A DNA stretch of 64,000 bases from Scylla paramamosain. Taxonomy: Eukaryota > Arthropoda > Malacostraca > Decapoda > Portunidae. Where the stretch lies: positions 9,847,001 through 9,911,000 of the forward strand of contig NC_087178.1 of the NCBI RefSeq assembly GCF_035594125.1, in the 5' to 3' direction. The notes beneath the pieces were generated by a model. It had not been told where the DNA came from and searched no databases. It saw only the letters and a list, made by a program, of their open reading frames with translations. The position numbers and the translations under genes were made by a program. This document shows, piece by piece, positions 22,827 to 38,354 of this stretch; within the stretch, counting starts at the first letter, position 1; each line of letters opens with the position of its first letter.

Positions 22827-25800
22827 ACGTGTATTTTGTTTGTTTTCACAATGTTATGTACCAAAACGTCGAAATTCATGCAAAGTTCAATCTATGGGAG
22901 AAACGAAAAGAAATTTCCAGAAACGAAAATTTTGAGTGTTTATGAGCGTGTTAGGCACCAAAACTCTAAAAAAAATAAAAAATGGAAAGCATCCTTCCTA
23001 TATTGGAATACAAAACAAAATTACAAAAAAAAAAGTATTTTTTTAGTGTTTTTGAGCTACTTCTAAATCAGAACGCTTGAACAGACGCAAAACACGCTTT
23101 ACGGAGAAACAAAATAACAATACAAAAAAAATATATATATATATATTTTAAGTGTTTTTTAAGTATGTAAGTAGAATAACGCCGAAATGTATGCAAAGTT
23201 CCCTATGCTGGAAAACGAAGACATTTCGAGAAACGTGTATTATGAGAGCTTTTCAGCTTTTTAGGTACTAAACACAGAGGCACCTTAATAGTACTCTATA
23301 TGGAGAAATATGGAGAAACAAAACAACACGAATGAAAATATATATTTTGAGTGGTTTTCATATTATTAGGTACCAAAACGCAAAAATACATGCAAAGACC
23401 TCTAAAAGACGACACAAAACGAAATTACAAGAAACCTATCTTTTGAGAGTGTTTCTACGTGTTAGGCACCAAAACAATAAGATGTATGAAAAGAGCACTA
23501 TGTTGGAAGGGAAAAAGAAATAACCAACAAAGTGACTTTTCACGTGTTTGGAAGTTTTTAAATTTATAATGTACCAAAACGATAAAACATGCAAAACACC
23601 CTTCCTCCAGAAACATAAAACATTACCAAAAAAGAGCATTTTCAGCGTTTTTTCAGCTTGTTATGTACAAAAGCGTCAAAATGCATATAAAGTACCCTAT
23701 ATAAGAAAACGAAAAGACATTAAGGGAAACCAGTATTATAAGTTTTTTTTTTTTTTTAGCTTATTAGGTACCGAAACGATAAAACGCACGATTTGCCTCA
23801 TGTATGGAGAAAACGTGTATTTCAAAAGTATTTAGCTTTGTTAGGTATCAAAACGCCAAAATGCATGCAAAGCACCCGATATGGTCAAAATAAACGACAT
23901 TTCCAGAAACATGTCTTTTGAGAGTTTATGAGTATGTTAGGCACAAAAAGCTCTTAAAAAGCAAGGAAATTACCGTAAATGGGAAAACATTGTTTTGAGC
24001 TACTTACGTACCAAACTGCTAAAACGGTTGGAAAACACACTTTATGGAGAAACTCAACAGTTTTACCAAAAACATGTAACCAAAAACCAAAAACGAAACG
24101 AAATTTCCAGAAACGTGAATTTTGAGTGTTTATGAGCGTGTTAGGCACCAAAACTCTAAAAAAATAGAAATAGAAAGCATCCTATATGGGAATACAAAAC
24201 AAAATTACAAAGAAAAATAGTATTTTTTTGTGTGTTCTTGAGCTACTTCTATATCAAAACGTTTGAACAGACGCAAAACACGCTTTATGGAGAAACAAAA
24301 TAACAATAAAAAAAAAAATTTCAGTGTTTTTGAGGTATGTAAGTAGAATAACGCCGAAATGTATGCAAAGTTCCCTATGCCGGGAAACGAAGACATTTCG
24401 AGAAACGTGTATGAGAGCTTTTGAGCTTTTTAGGTACCAAACACAAAGGCACCTTAATAGTATTCTATATGGAGAAACAAAACAACACGAATGAAAATAT
24501 ATATTTTGAGTGGTTTTCATATTATTAGGTACCAAAACGCAAAAATACATGCAAAGACCTCTAAAAGACAACACAAAACGACATTACAAGAAACCTATGT
24601 TTTGAGAGTGTTTCTACGTGTTAGGCACCAAAACACTAAGAAGTATGTTGGAAGGGAAAAAGAAATAACCAATAAAGTGACTTTTCACGTGTTTGGAAGT
24701 TTTTTAATTTATAATGTACCACAACGATAAAACAAGCAAAACACCCTTCCTGCAGAAACAAAAAACATTACCAAAAACGAGCATTTTCAGCGATTTATGA
24801 GCTTGTTATGTACAAATCGTCAAAATGCATATAAAGTACCCTATATAAGAAAACGAAAAGACATTAAGAGAAAACAGTATCATTAGTTTTTTTTTTTTCT
24901 TTTTAGCTTATTAGGTACCAAAACAATAAAACGTATGATTTGCATTCTGTATGGAGAAAACGTGTATTTTAAGTGTATTTAGTGTTGGTAGGTATCAAAA
25001 CGCCAAAATGCATGCAAAGCACCCGATATGGGGAAAATAAATGATATTTCCAGAAACATGTCTTTTGAGAGTTTATGAGTGTGTTAGGCACAAAAAAATC
25101 TTAAAAAGCATGAAAAGTACCGTAAATGGGAAAACATTGTTTTGAGCTACTTACGTACCAAACCGCTAAAACGGTTGCAAAACACACTTTATGAAGAAAC
25201 TCAACATCTTTACCAAAAACATGCATTTTGAGAAATTTTGCGCGTGTTACGTACAAAAACGATAAAATACATGCAAATAACCCTAAAAGGGGAAAAGAAA
25301 ACATTAAAAGAAACGTATATTTTGAGTGGTTTTGAGCTTCATAGGTACCAGAACACTAAAACGTATGAATAATACTCTATATGGAGAAACAGAACAAGAT
25401 TAACCAAAACTTGTGTTTTAAGGCTTTTTTTCACGTTATTAGGTACCGCAACGCGAAAATGCATGCAAAGCATACTATATGGGGAAAGGAAACATTTCCA
25501 GAAACATGTCCTTTCAGTGTTTATGAGCGTGTTAGGTACCAAGAAGCTAAAAACCAAGGAATGCACCCTATGGGAGAAAACAAAAGATTACAAAAACTTT
25601 TCATTTCAGTTCTTATGAGCTACTTACATACAAAAAACACTTAAACGCATCCAAAACGCCTTTTTTGGAAAAAAAAAAACTTAATAACATTACCAAAAAA
25701 AGTATATTTTCAATATTTTGAGCTTCTTAACTCCCCCCCCCCAAAAAAAAAAAAGTAACCAAAGGCATTATGAGAAACTTATATTAAGAGCGTTTTTGAG

Positions 25801-28800
25801 CTTCTCAGGTACCAAAACGCGAAAATGCATGAATAATACTCTCTTTAGAGAAACACAACAATATTAGATACCAACACGCTAAAAAGCAACGAAAACTCTC
25901 TATTTGGAAAAGCAAAACATTACCAAAAGGGTGTCTTTTGAGAGCTTTTATAGCTAGTTACGTACCAAAACGCTAAAATGTATGCAAAGCACATTTTATG
26001 GAGAAACAGAATAACATTACCAGAAACGTATATTTTGAGTTTTTTTTTTTTATCTTACGTACAAAAAAAAACAAAAATGCATGCAAAGTATCCTAAATGG
26101 CGATACGAAAAGAAATAAAAAGACACTTCATTTATCAGTGTTTTTGAGATTTTTAGGTAGCAAAATGCACAAACGCATGTATAACATTATATATGAAGAA
26201 ACAGAAGAACATTACCGAAAACGTATATTTTGAGCATTTTTCACATTGTTACGTAACAAAAACACCAAAAAGCATGGAAATCACCCAATATGGACATTAC
26301 GAGAAAGATGTATTATTAGTGTCTTTGAGCGTCTTAGGTACCAAACGCAAAAACTATTTAGTAACACTGTATATGGAGAAACAGAACATTACCAAAAACG
26401 TTTGTTTTGAGTGTTTTTCACAATTTTATGTACCCAAACGTCAAAATGCCTCCAGAGCACCATATATGGGGAAATGAAACGACATTTCCAGAAACATGTC
26501 TTTTGAGTGTTGATGAACGTGTTAGGTACCAAAGTTATATAAAAAAAACATTGAAAGCTACCTATATGAAAGAACAAGACAACCAAAAATTTTTCTTTTG
26601 GGTATTTTAAGCTACTTACGTACCATAACGCTGAGATGTATGCAAAACACACTTTGCATGTGGAAACGAAAAGACATTAGAAGAAACTTTTATAATGAGT
26701 GTTTTTTTTTTTATTTCTTAGGTACCAAGACCTATTTGACGCATTGAAGAGCACTCTATATGGAGAAAAGAACAAAATTACCAAAAATGTGCTTTTTGAG
26801 TGTTTTTCACATTGTTAGGTACGAAAACACTCTATAAAGAATGTTATTTGTGGGTTTTAGCTTTTTCATACTTAACGAACTTAAAAGAAAAACTCATAAT
26901 ACACGTTTCTCGTAACGTCCTTTCATTTTCCAAATATAGGGTTCTTTGGATGTATTTAAGCTTTTTTATAGGTAACATGATCAAAAACACTCAAAATACA
27001 TGTTTTTGGTAATGTTATTCTGTTTCTCCATAAAGGGTGTTCTGCATGCGTTTTAGCGTTTTGATATGTAAGGAGCTCAGAAACACTTAAAGGCAAGTTC
27101 TTGGTAAAAGTTGGTTTTATTCCCATGTCATGTGATTTCCCTGCTTTATAGTGCTTTATTGCCTATCACGCTCAAAAACACTCAAAAGACACTTTTCTGG
27201 TAATGTCATTTTTTTCCCACATAAAGCTAGTTTCGCATGCAATTTGGAGTTTTGGTAACTAAGAATGTGAAAAGCACTCAAAATACACAAATTTGGTAAG
27301 GTTTTTCTGTATTCTTAATTAAGAGCGTTATTCCTGAGTTTCAGCATTTTGGTATCTAAGAAAATTCTTTATATACACGAGTTTTTGCGTTTTTTGCCTT
27401 GTGGTTCTTGTGAAACTATAAATCACTTATTATACACGTTTCTCGTAATGTCCTTTTGTATCCCAATATAGAGTGTTTTCCATCCATTTTCGCTTTCTTT
27501 GTAGGTAAGAAGCTCAAAAACATTTATAATATACCTTTTGGTAATAATATTCTCTTTCTTCATATTCGTTGGTTTGCATCCTTTTTAGCGTTTTTTTACC
27601 TAAAACACTGAAAAGACACTTTTTCAGTAATTTTGTGATGGATTCCCATTTTGAGTGACTTCCATATTATTTATCGTTTTGGTGCCTAACATGCTGAAAA
27701 ACGCTCAAAAGACAGGTTTCTGGTAAAGTCGTTTAATTTCCCAATATAGGTGGCTTTGCATCCACTTTAGGGTTTGGTACATAACAGTCCGAAAAAAAAA
27801 AGCAAAAATTAACTTTTTTCATAATATTCTTTTCTCACATAATTTTCCTGAATTTTGCCACAATTTTGGCATCTCGGTACCTATGAAGATAAATAAAAAA
27901 AAAAATCCAGTTTTTTTATTTATTTTTTTTTTTCTCTCTAAAGAATGTTATTTTAGGGTTTTAGCTTTTTTGTACTTAAAAAAATTAAAAGCACTCATAA
28001 TACACGTTTCTCGAAATGTTCTTTCGTTTCTCAAACATAAGTTTCTTTGCATTATTAGAGTTTTTATAGGTAACATAATCAAAAATACTCAAAATACATG
28101 TTTTTGGTAATGTTATTCTGTTTCTCCATAAGGGGTGTTTTGCATGCGTTTTAGCTCAAAAACACTTAAAGGCAAGTTCTTGGTAAAAGTTGGTTTTATT
28201 CCCATGTAATATGATTGCCCTCCTTTTTAGTGCTTTATTGCCTAACATGCTCAAAAACACTGAAAAGATACTATTCTGGTAATGTCACTTTTTTCCCCAC
28301 ATAAAGCTAGTTTCGGATGCAATTTGGGGTTTTGGTAACTAAGAATGTGAAAAACACTCAAAATACACGTATTTAGAAAGGTTGTTCTGTTTCTTAATTA
28401 AGAGTGTTATTCAGGAGTTTCAGCATTTTGGTATCTCCATATATACGAGTTTTTGCGTTTTTTGCCTTGTGGTTCTTGAGAATCTATAAAACACTCATTA
28501 TACACATTTCTCGTAATGTCCATTTGTTAACCAATATAGAGAGCTTTGCATCCATTTTCGCGTTTTTTGTAAGTAAAGAGCTGAAAAACACTCAAAATGT
28601 ACCTTTTTGGTAATGTTTTTCTATTTTTTCATTTTGTTTGGTTTGCATCCGTTTTAGCGTTTTTCTACGTAAAACACGGAAAAGACACGTTTTCAGTAAT
28701 TTTGTTTTGGATTTCACATAGAATGACTTCCATATTATTTATTGTTTTGGTGACTAACACGCTGAAATCACTCACAACACAGGTTTCTCGTAAAGTCTCG

Positions 28801-31800
28801 TAAAGGGTGTTTTGCATACATCTCAGCGTTATGGTACGTAAGTAACTGAAAATACCCAAAAGATAAATTTTTGGTTGACTTGTTCTTTCATATAGGTAGC
28901 TTTCCATGCTTTTTATAACTTTGGTACCTAACAACAATAATCGACACTCAAAAGACATGTTTCTGGATATATCGTTTCATCTCACCAAACATAGATGGTG
29001 CTCTAGAGTCATTTTGACCTTTTTGTACATAAAATTGTGAAAAAAACACAAAATAAACGTTTTTGGTAATGTTCTGTTTCTCCATATACAGTGGTACTAA
29101 ATAGTTTTTGCGTTTGGTACCTAAGACGCTCAAAAACACTAATGGCATCTTTCTCGTAATGTCATTTATTTTATCCACATTGTGTGATTTCCATGCATTT
29201 TGGCGTTTTTGTTACGTAACAATGTGAAAAAACACTCAAAATATACGTTTTCGGTAATGTTCTTCTGTTTCTTCATATTATATAATGTTATACATGCGTT
29301 TGTGCATTTTGCTACCTAAGAATCTCAAAAACACTGATAAATGAAGTGTCTTTTTATTTCTTTTCGTATCGCCATTTAGGATACTTTGCATGCATTTTTG
29401 CTTTTTTTATACGTAAGATAAAAAAAAAACTCAAAATACACGTTTCTGGTAATGTTATTCTGTTTCTTCATAAAATGTGCTTTGCATGCATTTTAGCGTT
29501 TTGGTATGTAAGTAGCTGTAAAAACTCTCAAAAGACACGCTTTTGGTAATGTTTTGCTTTTCCAAATAGGGAGCTTTCGTTGCTTTTTAGCGTTTTGGTA
29601 TCTAATATTGTTGTGTTTCTCTAAAGAGAGTATTATTTATGCATTTTCGCGTTTTGGTACCTGAGAAGCTCAAAAACGCTCTTTATATAAGTTTCTCATA
29701 ATGTCTTAGGTTACTTTTTTTTTGCATAACAAGCTCAAAACATTGAAAATATACGCTTTTTTGGTAATATTATTCAATTAAAAAACAAAAAAAGGCATTT
29801 TGGATGCGTTTAAGTGTTTTTGTATGTAAGTAGCTCATAAGGACTGAAATTAAAAGTTTTTGTAATCATTTGTTTTCTCCTATAGGGTGCTTTCCTTGGT
29901 TTTTAGCTTCTTGGTACCTAACATGCTCATAAACATAAAGTGTGTTTTCCAACCGTTTTAGCGGTTTGGTATGTAAGTACCTCAAAACACTTAATGTTTT
30001 CCCATTTACGATACTTTCCATGCTTTTTAAGAGCTTTTTGTGCCTAACACACTCATAAACTCTCAAAAGACATGTTTCTGGAAATGTCGTTTAAATTGCC
30101 CATATCGGGTGCTTTGCATGCATTTTGGCGTATTGATACCTAAGAAAGCTAAATGCTTTTGAAATACACGTTTTCTCCATGCATAAGGCAAATCGTGCGT
30201 TTTATCGTTTCAGTACCTAATAAGCTAAAAAAAAAAAAAACCTCGTAATACTGGTTTCTCTTAATGTCTTTTCGTTTTCTTATATAGGGTACTTTATATG
30301 CATTTTGACGCTTTTGTACATAACAAGCTGAAAAATCGCTGAAAATGCTCTTTTTTCGTAATGTTTTATGTTTCTGCAGGAAGGGTGTTTTGCATGTTTT
30401 ATCGTTTTGGTACATTATAAATTTAAAAACTTCCAAACACGTGAAAAGTCACTTTGTTGGTTATTTCTTTTTCCCTTCCAACATAGTACTCTTTTCATAC
30501 CTCTTATTGTTTTGGTGCTTAACACGTAGAAACACTCTCAAAAGATAGGTTTCTTGTAATTTCGTTTTGTGTCATCTTTTAGAGGTCTTTGCATGTTTTT
30601 TTTGCGCTTTGGTACCTAATAATATGAAAACCACTCAAAATATATATTTTCATTCGTGTTGTTTTGTTTCTCCATATAGAGTACTATTAAGGTGCCTTTG
30701 TGTTTGGTACCTAAAAAGCTCAAAAGCTCTCATAATACGTTTCTCGAAATGTCTTCGTTTCCCGGCATAGGGAACTTTGCATACATTTCGGCGTTATTCT
30801 ACTTACATACCTCAAAAACACTGAAAATATAGTTTTTTTTTTTTTTGTATTGTTATTTTGTTTTTCCATAAAGCGTGTTTTGCGTCTGTTCAAGCGTTTT
30901 GATATAAAAGTAGCTCAAAAACACTAAAAAAATACTATTTTTTTGATAATTTTGTTTTTTATTCCCATATAGAATGCTTTCCATTTTTATTTTTTAGAGT
31001 TTTGGTGCCTAACACGCTCATAAACACTCAAAATTTACGTTTCTTGAAATTTCGTTTCGTTTCTCCCATAGATTGCACTTTGCATGAATTTCGACGTTTT
31101 GGTACATAATATTGTTAAAACAAACAAAATACACGGTTTTAGTAATGTTGCTCTGTTACTCCATATAGAGTGGTATTCATGCATTTTCGTATTTTTCAAC
31201 CTAATAAAGGTGTAAAATAATTATAATATACGTTTCTCGTAATGTCTTTTCGTTTCCCCATATTGGGAACTTTACATGAATTTTGAAATTTTTTTACGTA
31301 ATTATCTTAAAACATTAAAAATACACGTTTTGCTGTTTTTCCATAAAAGGTGTTTTTGCATGCACCTTTGCGTTTTAGTATGTAAGTAGCTCAAAACAAT
31401 GAAAAGACTTTTTTGTAATGTTTTGTTTTCCCATGTATGGTTCTTTCCTTGCTTTTTAGCGTTTTGGTACCTAATACGATTACAAACACTGAAAAGACAC
31501 GTTTCTAGAAGTGTCGTATTTTCCCTCATATATGATGCTTTTTATGCATTTTTGCGTTTTTGTTTCTCCATATAGAGTGCTATTCATTCGCTTTAGCGTT
31601 TTGGTACCTAATAATTTGAAAACACTCATACTGCACGTTTCTCGTAATGCACTTTCGTATCCATATATAGTGTACTTTGGATGCATTTTGGCGCTTTTGT
31701 ACGTGACAAGCTTAAGAAATAAAATGAAATACTAGTTTGTGGTAAGGTTATTTGTTTTTTCCATGAAGGGATTTTTGCAAGCATTTTAGCGTTTTTGTAC

Positions 31801-34800
31801 GTTAGTAGCTGAAAAATACTGAAAAAATGTTGTTTTTGCTTTTCCAGTATAGGGAAGTTTTCATGCTTTTTACTGTTTTGTAGTTAACAAGTTTATATAC
31901 ACATATACATGGAAATAAAAAAAAAAACTACTTTGCCAAAAACGTGTCTTTTAATTTTTTTTTTCACCTTCTTACGTACCAAAAAGGTAAAATGCATGAA
32001 AAACACACCTTATGGAAAAACAGAATAATATCATCAAAAAGAAATCATTTGAGAGTGTTTGAGCTTGTTAGGAAGAAAAACGCCATAATGTATGCAAAGT
32101 ATTCTATATGAAGAAAGAATAAGACATTACGAGAAACGTGTATTATGAGTAAATTTGAGCTTCTTAGGTAGCAAAATGTGAAAACGCATGAATAGTACTC
32201 TATGGATAAACATAACAACATTACCAAAAAAGTGTATTTTGAGTGTTTTTTCATATTGTTAGGTGCCAAACGCAAAAATGTATGGAAGCCCACTAACTAA
32301 CAAACAAAACTAAATTTAATGAAACGTGTCTTTTGAATGTTTATGAATCTGCTAGGTACCAGAATGCTAAAAAGCATGGAAAGATCACCATATGGGAATA
32401 AAAAACATTATCAAAAACATGTGTTTTCAATCTTTTTGAGCTTCTTACGTACCAAAACGCTAATACGTTTGCAAAACACTCTTTATGGAGAAACATAATA
32501 AAATTCTCAAAAACAAGTATTTTATGTGTTTATGAGCTTGTAACGTAGAAAACGCAAAAATGCATGCAAAGTATCCTTTATGAGGAAATGAAACGATGTT
32601 TCCAGAAACGTGGTTTTTTGAGTGTTTAGACACTAAACCGATATAAAGCTTGGAAATCACTTGATTTGAACAAGAAAAGAACACTAAGGAAAACGTGTCT
32701 TTTAAGTGATTTTGAGCTTATTACATACCAAAAACCTAAGCCGCACGCAAAAAAAATAGAAAAAAAAATCTTCATGGAGAAACATAATAACATTACCAAA
32801 AACTTGTAATTGGAGTGTATTTCTCATTGTTAGGTACACATGCAAAGCATGCGAAAGGAAACGAGTTTTCCAGAAAGGTGTCTTTTCAGTGTTTATGAAT
32901 GTTCTACCTCCAAAAAAATGAAAAGCATGGAAATCACACTGTAATGGAAAAAGAAACATTAACAAAAATGTCTCTTTTCAGTATTTTTGAGCAACTTAGG
33001 TATCAAAACGCTAAAACGCATGCAAAACACCCTTGATGGAGAAACAGAATAACATTACCAAAAACAAGTTTTTTGATTGTTTTTGAGGCTGTTACGTGAA
33101 AAACGTCAAAATACATTCCAAGTACCCTATTTGGTTAAATGGAAAAAAAAATTTTACGAGAAAGGTGTTTTTTTTTTTTACCTCTTAGGTAACAAACCGC
33201 TAAAAGGCAATAACTAGCACTCTAAAAAAAAAAAAAAAACAATATTTCCGAAAACATGTATTTTGAGTGTATTCCACATTGTCAGGTACCAAAACTCCAA
33301 AATGCAAACAAAACACCCTATAGGGTGAAAGAAAACGAGACTTCAAGAAAAGTGTCTTTTGATTGTTAATGAGTGTGTTAGACACGAAAACGAAAAAAAA
33401 AAAAAAAAAAAAAACATCCTATTTGGGAAAACAACACATTACCAGAAACTTTTTTTTTTTGCACTGTTTTTTGAGCAACTTATGTACCAAAACTTTGAAA
33501 CGCTTGTAAAATATTATTAATAACATTAAGAAAATAAGTATTTTGAGTGTTTTTTCAACTTGTTTCGTAGAATAACGACAAAAAGTAAGCACAGTACCCT
33601 AAATGGGGAAATGAATAAACATTACGAAAAACGTGTATTATGATTATTTTATTAGTTTCATAAGTACCAAAACGCTATGAATGAGTATGAATAACACTCT
33701 ATAGAGAGAAACAGAATTACATTACGTATTATTTTGAGTGTATTTCATATTGTTAGGTTTTTAAATTCGTGGAAAGCACCCTATATAGAGAAAGGAAACG
33801 AGATTTCCAGAAACGTGTTTTTTTTTTTTAATATTTATGTGCGTGCAGACACCCAAACGATAAAAAAAAGGAGGGAAAGTATCCTATATGGGAGAACAAG
33901 ACATTACCAAAACGTCTCTATATAGTGTTTTTGAGCTACTTACTTACCAAAAACGCTGAAACGCTTGCAAAAAAAAAAAAAAAATCATGTAGAAAAGTAT
34001 AAGTATCAAAAACGTGTTTTTGTTTGTTTTTGAGCTTAGTACGTGGAAAAAAGCCAAAATGCAAGTAAAAGACTCTGTAATATTAAACGAAAAGACATTA
34101 GGAAAAAGGTGTATTATGAGAGTTTTAGAGCTTCTTAGGTAGCAAAATACTAAAACGCATGAATTTTATAGTGCACTTTATATCGACAAATCAGAACAAC
34201 ATCAACAATAATTTTTTATTTGGGTGTTTTTTTTTTTTATAATTAGGTACCAAAATGCCATAATGTATTCACAGTCACCTATATATGGAAACAAAACTAC
34301 ATACTAGAAAAATGTTTTTTGATGGTTTTTTATTTATTTTATTTTTTTTCGTATAAGGCATCATAACGCTAAAAAAAAAAAAAAAAACATAGAAATCACC
34401 CTATATGGGAATATACATGTAAAACAACATTACGAACAAGTGTCTTTTCAGGGTTTTTGAATTTCTTTAGCACCAAAACTCTAAAACATGCAAAACACAC
34501 TTCATAAAAAAAAGAGAGAGAATAACCTTACGAAAAACAAGTATTTTGAGTTTTTTTGAGCTTGTTACGTAAACAAACACCAAAATATATGCAAAGTCCT
34601 CTATTTTGGGAAACGAAATGACATTATGAAAGATGTATTATAATCGTTTTTTTTTTTTTTTACCTATTTAGGTACAAAGACGCTAAAACGCATTGACAGC
34701 ACTTAATAAAAAAAAAAAAAAAACATTACCTAAAACTTATATTTTAAGTGTATTTAACAAAATGCCAAAATGCATGCAAAGCAACGTATATGGCAATATA

Positions 34801-37800
34801 AAACATCATTACGAAAAAACGTGTCTTTTGAATGTTATAGAGCTTCCTACGTACAAAACGCTATAACGAGTACAAAACACTTTATGGAGAAAAAAAATAA
34901 TATTACAAAAAATAACTATTTCGAGTGTTTTTAGCGTGTTACGTACAAAAATGCAAAAATGCATGAAAATAACGTTATATGGGGAAACGAAAGGACATTA
35001 CGAAGAAAATCTAAAATAAGTGTTTTGAACATCACGAGGTAACAAAATGCTGAAACTCATGAATAGTACTCGATATCGAGACCAACTAACGTGTATTTTG
35101 AGTTTCACATTAATAAATAGCAAATCGCCAAAATGCATCGAAAATCCTCTATATGGGTAAAAACGAGATTTCCAGAAACTTATCTTTTAAATGTTTTTGA
35201 GCGTGTTAAGCACCAATACGCTAAAAAGCATAGAAATCACCTTATTTGGGAATACAAAACGAGTTAACGAAAAACATGACTTTTTGAGTGTTTTTGAACT
35301 TCTTATGTACCAAAAAGATAAAATGCATGCAAAACACCCTTTATGCAGAAAACAGAATAACATTACCAAAAACAAGTATTTTTAGTGTTTTTGAGCTTGT
35401 TACAGAATAACACCAAAATATATGAAATGTATACTATGTTGGGAAACAAAAAAGACATTAGAAGAAAAGTGTATTATAAGTGTTTTTGAGCTTCCCAGGT
35501 ACCGAAATGCGAAAACGCGTTAATACCACCTTATACAAAGAAACAACAACATTACCAAAAACCGCGCAATTTGAGTTTTTTTTTTTTTTTTACACATTGT
35601 TAAGTACCAATATATTTGGAAACGATACTACATTTCAAGAAATGTTTTTTTTTTAGTGTTTAAAATGCAATGGTAAACACCCTAAATGGGAATAGAAAAC
35701 AACTTTACCAAAAAAACGTGTCTTTTGAGTGTTTTTCAGCCTCTTACGTACCGAAACCCTAAAAAAGCATGCAAAACACCTTTTATGTAGAAGAATATCA
35801 TTACCAAAAACAAGTATTTTGAGAGTTTTTTGAGTTTGTTGCATACAAAAACATTAAAATGGATGCAAAATAATCTTAATAGGTAGACGTAATGACATTA
35901 CGAAAAACATGTATTATAATTGTTTTTTTTTTACATTTTAGGTATTGAAACGCTAAACATATAAACAGCACTCTATGAAGAAACAGAACAACATTAACAA
36001 AAACGTGTTTTTTGAGCATATTTCACATTATTAGGTACCGAAACGCCAAAATGCATGGAAAGGCCTTGATATGGGGAAATGAAATTGTTACAAGAAAGCA
36101 TGTTTCGAAACGAAAAGACTTTACGAGAAACGTGTATTATGAAAGTTTTTGGTTCTTAGGTACAAAAACGCTAAAACGCATGAATAACACTTTATATGAA
36201 GACACATAACATTATTAATAACATATATTTTGAGTCTATTTCGCTCAAAAAGACCGAAGAGAAACGTTTTTGGTAATGATGTTTCTTTTTTCCATATAGG
36301 GTTTTTTTCATGCTTTTTTAACCATTTTGGTGCCTAACACGCTTATAAACACTCAAAAAACACATTTCTGGATATATCGTTCCCTTTTCCTATAAAGTGT
36401 GCTTTGCGTACATTTTGGCATTTTGGTACCTAACCATGTGAAATACACTCAAAATGCAAGTTTTTATAATGTTAATTTTCTCCATATATTTAGGCGTTTT
36501 AGCGTTTCAATACCTAAGAAACTGAAAAAAACACTCATAACACAAGTTTCTCGTAATGCGTTTTTGTTTCTTCAGATCGTGTAATCAAGGATTTTGGCGT
36601 TTTTCTAGGTAATAAGCTCAAAAACTCTCAAAATACTTGGTTTTAGTAATATTATCATGTTTTCTACATGAAGAGTGTTTGCATGCATTTTTGCGTTTTG
36701 GTAATTAACAAGATCATAATCACTCAAAAAAAACATGTTCCTGGAAATGTCTTTTTTTTTTTTTCCTCATATAGGGTACCTTACTTATATTTATGCATTT
36801 AATTACTTATCAGTGTAAAAGAATACACAAAGCACGTTTGTTTTTTCTTTTGATGTTGTTCTGTTTCTCCATTTAGAGTATTATTACAGGGTTTTCGCGT
36901 TTTCTTAGACAGGAAACTCAAAAACACTCATAACGCAGATTTCTCGCAATGTCTTTTCATTTCCTCATTCTTTGCATGCATTTTGGCGATTTTCTACGTA
37001 AGAAGCTCAAAAGCATTTAAATACTTGTTTTTAAAAGGGTGTTTTCCATTCGTTTTATGGTTTTTGTACATAAATAGCTCAAAAACACACCAAACACACG
37101 TTTTTAGAAATGTTGTTTTGCTTTCCCCATGGAAGAACTTTTCCATGCCTTTTAGCGTTTTTGTGCCTAACACGCTCATAAACACTTAAAAAAAATAAAA
37201 AAAATACATGTTTCTAGAAATTTCGTTTCGTTTCCCTAGAGAGGGCACCTTGTATGCATTTTGGCGTTTTTGCTATCTTACAATGTAAAATAAAACTAAA
37301 AAATCACGTTTTTGGTAAGTGTTTTTATTTTATTTATTTTTTTTCCATATAGAGTAATACTATTTATGTCTTATAACTTAAAAGTTGCTTTTAACTTAAA
37401 AGACACTTTTCTGGTAATGTGATTTTTTTCTCACATAAAGGTGGTTTTGCATGCAATTTGGGATTTTGGTAACTAAGAATGTGAAAAGCACTCAAAATAC
37501 ACGCATTTAGTAAGGTTCTTATCTTTCTCAATTAAGAGTGTTATTCATGAGTTTCAGCATTTTGGTATCTAGGAACCTTCTCCATATACACGAGTTTTTG
37601 TGTTTTTAGCCTTTTGGTTCTTTTGAACTATAAAAAACTCATTATACACTTTTCTTGCAAAGTCCTTTTGTTTTTTAATATAGAGTGCTTTGCATCAATT
37701 TTCGCGTTTTTTGTAGGTAACAAGCTCAAAAACACTCAAAATATACCTTTTTGGTAATGTTTTTTTATTTCTTGATATTGGTAGGTTTGCATCCGTTTTT

Positions 37801-38354
37801 GCGTTTTTCTACGGAAAAGAAAAAAAAACACTTTTTCAGTATTTTTGTTTTGGATTCTCATATACAGTGAGATCCTTATTATTTATCGTTCTGGTGCCTA
37901 ACATGCTGAAAAACACAAAAAACAGATTTCTGGTAAGTTCGTTTAATTTCCTCATATAGGAGTCTTTGGATGCACTTTAGGGTTTGGTACATAACAGTCC
38001 AAAAAAAAAAGTTAAAATTCACTTTTTTGATAATTTTTGTTTTAACATATAATAGTCCTGAATTTTCCCAGAATTTTGGCATCTCGGTACCTATGAAGAT
38101 GAATAACAAAAAAAATCCTATTTTTTTATTTTATTACTTTTTTCCTAAATAAAGTGTTATTTGTGGGTTTTAGCTTTTTGGTACTTAAGGAACTTAGAAA
38201 ACACTTATGATACACATTTCTCGTAATGTCCTTTCGTTTCTTAAACATAAGGTTTTTTGCATGTATTTAAGCGTTTTTATAGATAACATGATCAAAAACA
38301 CTCAAAATATATGTTTTGGTAATTTTATTCTCTTTCTCCATAAAAGGTTTTTTG
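22821..38354 (+). repeat. 15.5-kb macro-repeat, copy 2
   Basis: Direct duplicate of 7374-22820. Internal blocks correspond one to one: 22821-26828 form B (+), 26829-28806 form A (-), 28807 to about 31900 form B (-), about 31901-36243 form B (+), 36244 to about 37392 form B (-), then form A (-). Differences from copy 1 include the C10 tract near 25733, the broken hairpin near 37380, and GAAACCTATCTTTTGAG near 23432 where copy 1 has CCTATGTT. Its left palindrome arm starts 189 bp later than in copy 1, so it has no telomeric tract. Confidence 0.93.
25733..25742. repeat. C10 tract followed by A12, specific to copy 2
   Basis: Ten C followed by twelve A interrupt a monomer. Copy 1 near 10258-10272 lacks this patch and reads ATATTTTCCAATAACC instead, so one copy has gained it or the other has lost it. 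It is one of very few G/C homopolymers in the window. Confidence 0.75.
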
